Source of the DNA: DAOTXL01 sp034435455
GTDB lineage: Bacteria > Chloroflexota > Anaerolineae > JAAYZQ01
Assembly (NCBI GenBank): GCA_034435455.1
Contig: DAOTXL010000025.1
Coordinates: 1 to 64,000, forward strand
DNA length: 64,000 nt
Reading direction: 5' to 3'
The translations under genes and the position numbers were made by a program. Below, one piece after another: positions 35,758 through 42,673 of this stretch (its first letter is position 1; the number at the start of each line of letters is the position of its first letter). A model generated the notes under the pieces. The model was not told the DNA's origin and made no database searches. It saw only the letters and a list, made by a program, of their open reading frames with translations.

Positions 35758-36957
35758 CTACTCCTCCAACTCCACAGCCATGGCTACCGCCTCACCGCCC
35801 CCCAGGCACAACGCCGCCATGCCCCGCTTCCCCCCCCGGTCCCGCAAGGCATAGAGCAGCGTCACCAGCACCCGCGCCCCCGAACAGCCGATAGGATGGC
35901 CCAGGGCGATCGCCCCACCATTGACATTGACCCGGCTCCAATCCCACCCCTCCTTTTCCAGCTCTTTGCCGTTGGCCAGAGTTTGGGCGGCAAAGGCTTC
36001 GTTGATCTCGAACAGATCATAGTCGGCCAGGGTTGTGCCGGTGCGCTTTAACAGGCGGCGCACAGCATAAGCCGGGGCAATGAACAGCCATTTGGGGTCC
36101 ACCGCCGCCTGGTCGTAGGCCAGGATGCGGGCCAGAGGCCTGACCCCCAACTCCTCGGCCTTGCGACGGCTCATGACCACCACCGCCGCTGCCCCATCGG
36201 TAATGCCCGGCGAATTGCCGGCGGTAACCATGCCCCCCTCCTTGAAGGCCGGCTTGAGCTTCGCCAGCGCCTCCAGGCTGGTGTCGCGCCGGGGGCATTC
36301 GTCTGTGTCGAACAAAAGGGGCGGCCCTTTGCGCTGCGGCAGCTCTACCGGCACGATTTCGGCCTTGAAACGCCCGGCTTCTATGGCCTCAACCGCCTTG
36401 CGGTGGCTGTGGTAGGCATATTCGTCCAGCTCCTGCCGGGTCAGGCCATACCGCTCGGCGATGAACTCGGCCGAGTTGCCCATGTGGTGGTCCAGGAAGG
36501 CGCACCACAACCCATCATGGACCACGGCATCTACCAACTGGCCATTGCCCAGCCGGTAACCGGCCCGGGCCTGGGGCAACAGGTAGGGGGCCAGGCTCAT
36601 GTTCTCCATGCCCCCGGCTATATAAACCTCGCCATCGCCAGCACGGATGAGGCCCGCCGCCAGCATGACCGCCTTCAGCCCGGAGCCGCATACCTTGTTG
36701 ATGGTCAGCGCACCGACCTCTGGGGGAACCCCACCGCCGATGGCCGCCTGGCGGGCCGGGGCCTGGCCCATGCCGGCCGGCACCACACAGCCCATGAATA
36801 CCTCATCGGCTACCGCCGGGTCCATGCCTGCCCGCCGCACCGCCTCACCGATGACCACGGCGCCCAATTTGGGAGCCGGGATGGTCGAGAGCCCCCCCAT
36901 AAAACGACCGATGGCCGTCCGGCAGGCGCTCACAATGACCGCTTCCTGTGGATTCAC
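35758..36957 (-). CDS. Acetyl-CoA C-acetyltransferase (thiolase)
   Basis: This 399-residue enzyme condenses or cleaves acetoacetyl-CoA-type thioesters. The catalytic set is intact: Cys90 in NKVCGSGLKAV, His354 in ALGHPIGCSG, Cys384 in LCLGGGEAVA. GGMENMS and NEAFAAQ are also present. The GTG start has TCAGGAGGG upstream. Neighbours are not beta-oxidation genes, so the pathway (acetoacetyl-CoA synthesis, fatty acid or mevalonate use) cannot be set from context. Confidence 0.96.
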   Translation of the reverse strand: MNPQEAVIVSACRTAIGRFMGGLSTIPAPKLGAVVIGEAVRRAGMDPAVADEVFMGCVVPAGMGQAPARQAAIGGGVPPEVGALTINKVCGSGLKAVMLAAGLIRAGDGEVYIAGGMENMSLAPYLLPQARAGYRLGNGQLVDAVVHDGLWCAFLDHHMGNSAEFIAERYGLTRQELDEYAYHSHRKAVEAIEAGRFKAEIVPVELPQRKGPPLLFDTDECPRRDTSLEALAKLKPAFKEGGMVTAGNSPGITDGAAAVVVMSRRKAEELGVRPLARILAYDQAAVDPKWLFIAPAYAVRRLLKRTGTTLADYDLFEINEAFAAQTLANGKELEKEGWDWSRVNVNGGAIALGHPIGCSGARVLVTLLYALRDRGGKRGMAALCLGGGEAVAMAVELEE

Positions 36958-36989
36958 TTTTCCCTCCTGATTCTCTTTTTTTCCTCCGG

Positions 36990-37613
36990 CTACCGTAGCC
37001 AGGGATTGAAGCGCTTCTCCTCGCCAATGGTCGTCGCCGGGCCGTGGCCGGCATAGACCACCGTCTCGTCGGGAAGGGCAAAAAGCACCCGCCGGATGCT
37101 GTCCAGGAGCTGCGGCCAGCTCCCACCCGGCAGGTCGGTACGGCCCACGCCCCGGTGAAAGAGCAGATCGCCCCCGAACAGCACCCCTTCCTTCGCTTCG
37201 TAGAAGCAGACATGGCCAGGGGTGTGGCCCGGTGTGTGGAGCACCTGCAAGCGCAGCCTGCCGACCTCCAGTTCATCCCCGTCGTGCAACTCCAGGTCAG
37301 GGGGGGGGCCGGGATCGGCATGCAAGCCAAAGAGCACCGCCCCACCCGCCGCCTCAAGCAGAGGCCGATCGGCCGCGTGCAGGGCCAGCGGCGCACCGGT
37401 AGCCGCGACTATGGCCCTGTTGGCGTCGGTATGGTCAAAGTGGGCATGGGTGTTGAGCACATACCGGATCGCCAGCCTGTGGCGCCTCACCTCGGCCAGG
37501 ATGCGCTCCGGGTGCCCCCCCGGATCGATGATCGCCCCCGCTTTCGTCTCCTCACAGCCCACGACATAGCAATTCGTCTGAATCAAACCGACAGAAATTG
37601 TAACGATAAGCAA
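36990..37613 (-). CDS. MBL-fold hydrolase (glyoxalase II-like)
   Basis: This 207-residue metallo-beta-lactamase fold protein has the metal signature H56-A-H58-F-D60-H61, a later GHTPGHVCFY His, and a final YAGHGPATTIGEE. The size and sequence match the short hydroxyacylglutathione hydrolase-like group (YcbL type). I start at TTG 37613 because AAGGAGAT stands six bases upstream and the family N-terminus (IVTISVGLIQTNCYVV) follows at once. The substrate is unknown. Confidence 0.9.
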   Translation of the reverse strand: MLIVTISVGLIQTNCYVVGCEETKAGAIIDPGGHPERILAEVRRHRLAIRYVLNTHAHFDHTDANRAIVAATGAPLALHAADRPLLEAAGGAVLFGLHADPGPPPDLELHDGDELEVGRLRLQVLHTPGHTPGHVCFYEAKEGVLFGGDLLFHRGVGRTDLPGGSWPQLLDSIRRVLFALPDETVVYAGHGPATTIGEEKRFNPWLR

Positions 37614-37634
37614 CGGTAATCTCCTTGATCCCGG

Positions 37635-38066
37635 TCATCGGTCGTCAGTCAGGGTCAATTGGTCGTCGGCCAGGGGCCCGGTTTCCACCTTCCAATACAG
37701 GGCCTCCAGCAAGGGATAAAAGGCCGAATAACGGACGATGGTCTCTTCGATGAACAGGGCCAGGGCATCGGGCCGCCCGACGTAGAGCGGCTCCCCATCG
37801 TTCACCACCCCAAAGCGCAAAACCAGGGGCATCCGCCGCAGGTCCACCACCTCAACCCCCTCCATCCCCAAGGCCCCGGCCACGGCCAACTCCAGGTCCA
37901 GACGCTCCGGCCAGGAAAGGGGTTCGGTGAACAGCGCCGCCAGATCGCAATCTCCCCTCTGGCGCAGCCCGAAAGCATAGAGGGCCGCCAGGCGCGGTTC
38001 CCGTCCGCATACCTCCCGGAGATGGGCCAATTGGCTTTCGGAAAAAGAACGGCCCGGCTTCATCAT
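37635..38066 (-). CDS. Degenerate nucleotidyltransferase-like small protein
   Basis: This 143-residue protein contains YAFGLRQRGDCDLAALF, which resembles the MNT/MntA nucleotidyltransferase core (GSxxRGxxxxxSDxDL). The GS pair is replaced by GL and the loop is shortened, though an Asp-Cys-Asp remains. The rest (PERLDLELAVAGALG, VEVVDL) also fits MntA-like antitoxins. No HEPN partner is adjacent. GAGGCGGGGG precedes a double ATG (38066 or 38063). Moderate confidence in the fold and low in activity. Confidence 0.6.
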   Translation of the reverse strand: MMKPGRSFSESQLAHLREVCGREPRLAALYAFGLRQRGDCDLAALFTEPLSWPERLDLELAVAGALGMEGVEVVDLRRMPLVLRFGVVNDGEPLYVGRPDALALFIEETIVRYSAFYPLLEALYWKVETGPLADDQLTLTDDR

Positions 38067-38079
38067 CCCCCCCGCCTCG

Positions 38080-38085
38080 ATTATA
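38080..38085 (-). promoter_or_regulatory. Possible -10 box before the MntA-like gene
   Basis: TATAAT on the minus strand 13 bp before the ATG, in a 99-bp gap. No good -35 is visible. Confidence 0.3.
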
Positions 38086-38165
38086 ACCCAGGTCCGGCCC
38101 AAAAGGCCACGGAAAAAGCCCTGGAGCCTCACCAGAGGCGCCGACTCTTTGCGGTTGGCCCCCTC

Positions 38166-39179
38166 CTACAGGTCCAATTCCTCGGTCTCGTCCAACGCCT
38201 CCACAGCCGCCATCACTTGAGCCATCCGGCGCTGTGCCCGGCGGCGCGACCAGGCACCGGCCGCCAGCAGGAGGGCCGCCGGCGCGGCAATGACGGCCAG
38301 CAGATAGGGCCATACCGGAATAACCGGCGCCCCCGAAAAGCGGTCCAGGTTGAGCAGGATGACCGCCAGGCTGACCCACACCGCCAAAAAGTTGGGGATC
38401 GCATCCCCTGAACGGAGCCACTTCAAGCCCATCATCCGTTTCCGGGTGATGGGGAAGAGGAGGTTGCTACCCATGAACCCCAGCTGATCTTCGAGGACAT
38501 GGGCCAGGGCAGCCAGAGCCATGGCCAGGCCATAGACCGGGGCGATGAGAAGACCGACCGCCCCCAGCAAAAGAGCCACTGCCAGCGAATGGGTCCAGGC
38601 GCGGTGCCAGGGCAGGAACGTCACCTCTATCGCATCCCCCGCCTTTTCAAAGGCCAGCGAGGGGCCGCTAAAAATATCGATCTTGGTCTCGGCATCGTAG
38701 GTGTGCAGGATGCGGGCCTTGACCTGGGCCCGGCCCGGCCCCAGGCCGGCGATCTCGCTGCCGGCATAGGGCACCTGGCCGGTGGTCACCACCGGCCCGA
38801 TACGGACCACCACCTGGTTCCGCTCCAGATCAAAGGCCACGCTGTACTGACGCCACAGGTCGGCCCCCAGCTTGAGGGTGTGGAGGTGCACCTTGACCCG
38901 CCGGCCACTGTCATAAGCCCGATCCATCGCCGCCGCGATCCGGTCGGCCATGCGCTGCGGATCGGGGTGACCGGCTGCGGTGGTGATCCTGGCCGGGTCG
39001 ATCTCGTCATCCGACCGGTCAAAATAGCGCACAAACTTGAAATCCAGCGTGTCGGGCAGCAGCCCGGCCAGGCCACCCAACATCGGCCCAAAACTCAAGT
39101 TCTGCGCCGCGCTGTGGACAATGTCGGGGAAAAAGGTGGCCACGGCCACCCCGGTGATGAAATGGGCAATCCCTTTCAT
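38166..39179 (-). CDS. DUF457/YdjM-family membrane-bound metal-dependent hydrolase-like protein
   Basis: This 337-residue protein begins MKGIAHFITGVAVATFFPD with the family N-terminal His-containing helix. GLLPDTLDFKFVRYFDRSDDEIDP follows, matching the DxxD region of LexA-regulated YdjM-like proteins. An insert of about 130 soluble residues is atypical. Later RAWTHSLAVALLLGAVGLL and HVLEDQLGFMGSNLLFPIT give the HS and HxxxD motifs. I start at 39179; the longer frame reads through the preceding zinc-ribbon gene. Membrane location is clear, the reaction is not. Confidence 0.82.
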   Translation of the reverse strand: MKGIAHFITGVAVATFFPDIVHSAAQNLSFGPMLGGLAGLLPDTLDFKFVRYFDRSDDEIDPARITTAAGHPDPQRMADRIAAAMDRAYDSGRRVKVHLHTLKLGADLWRQYSVAFDLERNQVVVRIGPVVTTGQVPYAGSEIAGLGPGRAQVKARILHTYDAETKIDIFSGPSLAFEKAGDAIEVTFLPWHRAWTHSLAVALLLGAVGLLIAPVYGLAMALAALAHVLEDQLGFMGSNLLFPITRKRMMGLKWLRSGDAIPNFLAVWVSLAVILLNLDRFSGAPVIPVWPYLLAVIAAPAALLLAAGAWSRRRAQRRMAQVMAAVEALDETEELDL

Positions 39180-39189
39180 GCCGATCTCC

Positions 39190-39218
39190 ATTATACCGTC
39201 TGGCCGCACTGCGGACAA
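39190..39218 (-). promoter_or_regulatory. Possible promoter of the DUF457 gene
   Basis: Minus-strand TTGTCC (39213-39218), 17 bp, TATAAT (39190-39195), overlapping the stop of the zinc-ribbon gene. It would start RNA three to four bases before the ATG at 39179. Confidence 0.4.
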
Positions 39219-39742
39219 AAGCGCGCCCCCTGGCGCAACCGGGCACCGCAGTGAACACAGAACAGGACCGGGGCCGCTTTCTCCTCCGCGGTCAGACGAG
39301 CGCCACAGGTCTGGCAAAAAGCCGCGCCGGGCACCACGGCCGCCCCACATTGGCCGCAACGGGGCCCGACCTGGGCCTCCACCGGCGCAGGCTGGGGGGG
39401 CGGAGCCGGCGGCGGTTGCAACTGCTCCAGTTCCCTCTCTTTGTCCTTGATCTGGGCGCGGATCTCTTGTACATTTCGGCACAGACTGACCAATTCCGGC
39501 TGGATGAGGGTCCCGGCTTCATACAAGGCCCACACCTGGGCGCTCAGGGCGTTGATGGCCTGCGCCTCTCGCCCCTGCAGGTCCCGAAGCTGCTGCCTGA
39601 CCAGGCCGATCTTGCGCTTGCGGTCGGCCTCGGCCATCTGGTGGCGCAGGCTGCTGATGGCCGCCTGGAGCTTGCCCCCCTTGTCCACCTCGGCGATCAC
39701 CTGGCCGGCGCCCTCTTTCAGCCTGTCAAGGATCTCACTCAC
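39191..39742 (-). CDS. Coiled-coil protein with C-terminal double zinc ribbon
   Basis: This 183-residue protein has an N-terminal helical part (VSEILDRLKEGAGQVIAEVD and long heptads to about 115), a Pro-rich hinge (PPPAPPPQPAPVE), and two zinc ribbons: CGQCGAAVVPGAAFCQTCG and CVHCGARLRQGARFCPQCG. The GTG at 39742 has GAGGAGGGG and overlaps the end of the TrmH gene by eight bases. Such proteins are usually scaffolds; function unknown. Confidence 0.8.
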   Translation of the reverse strand: MSEILDRLKEGAGQVIAEVDKGGKLQAAISSLRHQMAEADRKRKIGLVRQQLRDLQGREAQAINALSAQVWALYEAGTLIQPELVSLCRNVQEIRAQIKDKERELEQLQPPPAPPPQPAPVEAQVGPRCGQCGAAVVPGAAFCQTCGARLTAEEKAAPVLFCVHCGARLRQGARFCPQCGQTV

Positions 39743-40289
39743 GGTCTTCCCCTCCTCTTTCCACTGCCGGCGGGGTCCGGTGCAGCAGGTGATAGCCCAC
39801 CACCGCCAGCGAGACATGGACGTTCAGCGATTTTCCATGCCCATACATCGGCACAAAGATGGCAGCGTGGCACAGGGCCAGACAGGATCGGGTCACGCCA
39901 TGATCCTCGTTGCCCAGCACCAACGCCACCCGCGGCGGATAGTCCACGGCGTAGTAAGGTCGGCTACCCGCGGTGATCTCGAGCGCGGCGATCCAATAGC
40001 CCTGGGCCCGCAGTTCCTCCAAAGCGGTTTCAGGCCGCGCCACATAGCGCCACGGCACATACCGTTCCTTGTCGCGCCCCACCCTGGCGATGGTCGGGTG
40101 GGGTGGCGTCGGGGTGATGCCGGTCAGCAGCACCTCGACCACATCCAGGGCATCGGCAATGCGCAAAATCGAGCCGACATTGACCGGGTAGGCCACGCTC
40201 TGGCAGACGATGGCCAGCTCGGTCGGCGAGGGGGGCGGCGGCAGGGTCCGCAGAAAACGCTTCAGGGGCGTCCCCCGCAACTGTTTCAT
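39735..40289 (-). CDS. TrmH/SpoU-family RNA methyltransferase
   Basis: This 184-residue SPOUT methyltransferase has motif 1 YPVNVGSILRIADAL, motif 2 VALVLGNEDHGVT and motif 3 IFVPMYGHGKSLNVHVSLA, forming the SAM-binding trefoil knot. There is no N-terminal RNA-binding domain, so it is a minimal form like TrmL or TrmH. It probably ribose-methylates a tRNA position, but the target cannot be set. It ends eight bases inside the zinc-ribbon gene. Confidence 0.9.
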   Translation of the reverse strand: MKQLRGTPLKRFLRTLPPPPSPTELAIVCQSVAYPVNVGSILRIADALDVVEVLLTGITPTPPHPTIARVGRDKERYVPWRYVARPETALEELRAQGYWIAALEITAGSRPYYAVDYPPRVALVLGNEDHGVTRSCLALCHAAIFVPMYGHGKSLNVHVSLAVVGYHLLHRTPPAVERGGEDRE

Positions 40290-40309
40290 CCCGGCCCACC
40301 CACCGACCG

Positions 40310-41245
40310 CTAACGCCCGATGCTGGCGCGGTACACCGGCAACAGCGCCTCGAGCAGGGCCCCCATTTCGTCGGCTATGGCGGCCCCGGCTTTTACCGCC
40401 TGGGCCACCGGGACCTGACGCTGCACATACACCTCGCATCGCTTCTCCGGCGCAAGGTCCCGCACATAGCCGGCAACCTCTTCCAGGCTCATCGTCCGCG
40501 TCACCTCCTGCCCGGCATCCTCATGCTGCCACACAAAGCCCTCGCCCTGGGCCGTAATCCGCGCCACCCGACCATACTTGATCTCGGTGGTATATACCTC
40601 CATAGCAAGGCTGTGGGCCTCCATGGCCTTCCGCAGCCCCCCCCCTATCCCCTCGTCCGCCAGGGCGGCCACAAAGGCCGACCAGGGCCAGCCGGCCTCG
40701 ACCGGGCCATCCGGTTTGCCCACATACAACCCGAACGATACCCCGCTTTCGCCCAGCGCCACAAAGAAGGCGACGTTGCGCTCCACCACTTCTCGATAAT
40801 AAGCCCCCCGGCGAGCCACATGGATCAGCGGGTGATGGGGGACCAGCCAGTGGCTAAAGTTCCCCTCCGTGCGTTGGTTGAGGTACTGGGTCAGGGCCTT
40901 GCCCAACTCCTCGCGGCTCGACCAGGCAACCCCGCGCTTTTTCGTTTCAAAATCGCTTTCCTGGAATCCGGCAAAGGCCGGCCGGGCCCTGGCCCGCCGG
41001 GATTGGGCAGCCTCCTGCCTGGCCGCCAGCCGGGCTTCCTGGGCCTGCCGCCGCCGCTCCTCGGCGCGGGCCATCTGCCTCTCGAACTGGATATTTTCCC
41101 AGATGCGGGCCTGGATGCTCACACTGGTGACCAGCGTCCCTCCCCCCACATAGCGGATGGTCATCTTGTCACCCTCAATGGCCAGGACGACATATTCGCC
41201 CTGTCGGTTGCGATAGGTTTTGCCCACTTCAAAAGGATGTCCCAT
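40310..41245 (-). CDS. Uncharacterised 311-residue protein
   Basis: The start (MGHPFEVGKTYRNRQGEYV) suggests a small SH3-like or beta-barrel head. A charged helix rich in Arg/Glu/Gln follows (about 55-95). The globular C-terminal region, with GNFSHWLVPHHPLIHVARRG and GVSFGLYVGKPDGPVEAGWPW, is not one I recognise. No membrane segments are present. GGAGAAG precedes the ATG. It lies 20 bp upstream of the TrmH gene, so they may be cotranscribed. No function is assigned. Confidence 0.7.
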   Translation of the reverse strand: MGHPFEVGKTYRNRQGEYVVLAIEGDKMTIRYVGGGTLVTSVSIQARIWENIQFERQMARAEERRRQAQEARLAARQEAAQSRRARARPAFAGFQESDFETKKRGVAWSSREELGKALTQYLNQRTEGNFSHWLVPHHPLIHVARRGAYYREVVERNVAFFVALGESGVSFGLYVGKPDGPVEAGWPWSAFVAALADEGIGGGLRKAMEAHSLAMEVYTTEIKYGRVARITAQGEGFVWQHEDAGQEVTRTMSLEEVAGYVRDLAPEKRCEVYVQRQVPVAQAVKAGAAIADEMGALLEALLPVYRASIGR

Positions 41246-41350
41246 AGAGCTTCTCCTTCTCCCATACGCACAAGGTTACTATTCAGGCTGACTCAAAGTG
41301 CCTGGCCCTGATTCGCGCCCCCGAAATTTGCAGTCGTCGCACAACAGACT

Positions 41351-42673
41351 CTAGACCAGCCCCAACCATCCGGCCACCGTTGTCCCCAACCCGGCCATGT
41401 TCAGCGTCAGTGGCAGGAGCAATACCCCCATGCAGTTCATCCGCCGCGAACCCCACATCACCGGCAACAGGCCGATGCCGGTGGCCACGGCGGCGATGAG
41501 CAGCCCCCCCCACCCGGTCAGCGCCAGGACCACCGCTACCAGCAGCAACAACGTCGCCGCCGAAATCCAGCGGTAATCCACGTGGCTCACCAGCCAGATG
41601 GCCGCCCGGCTCAACCCCAGCAACAACAGAAAAGCCAGCGCCCCGCTCAGCAGCGTGGCCGCCACCGCCACCCAGTAGGTCGCCGGGGTGTAGGGGGTAT
41701 AGACCACACTCAACATCCAGGCCATGCCCCCCCGCGTCAGGTGCAGCCCCGGCATAAAGAAGAACAGAAAGGCGCCTACATAGTAGACCAGCTTGCTGGC
41801 CCCCTGGCTGACGATGAACAGCCGGTCGTCCCGCTGGGCCGTGGCGTGGCCGGCCAGGAAGCCGCCGATGCCCCCCGTGACCACCGGGAAAAAGGCGGCA
41901 AACAGCCCTCCCAACGCCCCGGCCCCCACACCGCGGGCGATCAACTCCGGCGACAGGTCCACCGAACGGCTCACATGTTGCGCCGGCACCCGCGCCTGCG
42001 ACAGAAGGTTCTGCAACACCCAGGGGATGGCGAACAGCCCGACAAAGGCCGGCATCAGGTTCTGGAAGGCCATCTCGGTCGGCACCAGGCTGCTGTAAAA
42101 CAGGATGAAGCCGAGTACTCCCGACAGGAAAAAGGTCAACAGCCCCGCCCCCAGCGAGCGCCAGGCGTCGAGGAATTTCGCCAGGCCGGTGCGCCCCCGG
42201 TCGGAGCCTTTGGGCCACTCGCTCATCAGCATAAACAGGATGACCGCCCCCAAAATCCAATGTAGATGCGGGCCCACCACCTGCCGCACCACCGGCAATG
42301 CCCTGGGCATCAGCGGCGACAGCAGGAACAGCACCAGCAAGCCCCCCAACCCACCCACGCCGGTCAGCACCGACGCCTCGAAGCCGCGCTGCTGCATCAG
42401 ATACTTTTGCCCCGGCAGGACGATGAACACTGTGCTGTCGTCGGGCGCGCCGAAAAAGATGCTGGGGATGGTGTTGAGCACGGCATAGCCGACCACCAGG
42501 CCCAGCATGAACAGGGCCAGCACCTCGCCGGGCAACGCCTCCTCGAACCGGACGGCCAGGAGAACCAGCAGCCCGGCCAGGTTGTAGATATGGAGCGCCG
42601 GGATGCACGACAAAAAGGCCGAAAGCAGCGTCCCGACCAGCGCCGCGCCGACGAGGAGCAAGTAGTCTGTCAT
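41351..42673 (-). CDS. TctA/DUF112-type membrane permease
   Basis: This 440-residue polytopic protein (about 11-12 helices) resembles the TctA family permease of tripartite tricarboxylate transporters and the archaeal COG1784 group. NTIPSIFFGAPDDSTVFIVLPG and FPVVTGGIGGFLAGHATAQRDD are the two internal repeat signatures. No TctB or TctC (periplasmic binding) genes are adjacent, as in the archaeal-type members. Its ATG overlaps the stop of the OB-repeat protein (ATGA). The substrate is unknown. Confidence 0.85.
   Translation of the reverse strand: MTDYLLLVGAALVGTLLSAFLSCIPALHIYNLAGLLVLLAVRFEEALPGEVLALFMLGLVVGYAVLNTIPSIFFGAPDDSTVFIVLPGQKYLMQQRGFEASVLTGVGGLGGLLVLFLLSPLMPRALPVVRQVVGPHLHWILGAVILFMLMSEWPKGSDRGRTGLAKFLDAWRSLGAGLLTFFLSGVLGFILFYSSLVPTEMAFQNLMPAFVGLFAIPWVLQNLLSQARVPAQHVSRSVDLSPELIARGVGAGALGGLFAAFFPVVTGGIGGFLAGHATAQRDDRLFIVSQGASKLVYYVGAFLFFFMPGLHLTRGGMAWMLSVVYTPYTPATYWVAVAATLLSGALAFLLLLGLSRAAIWLVSHVDYRWISAATLLLLVAVVLALTGWGGLLIAAVATGIGLLPVMWGSRRMNCMGVLLLPLTLNMAGLGTTVAGWLGLV

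Noticed and set aside
41297..41307. AAGTGCCTGGC near 41297 as a second MITE
   Set aside because: No partner inverted end was found within 200 bp; listed only as a stray end string.
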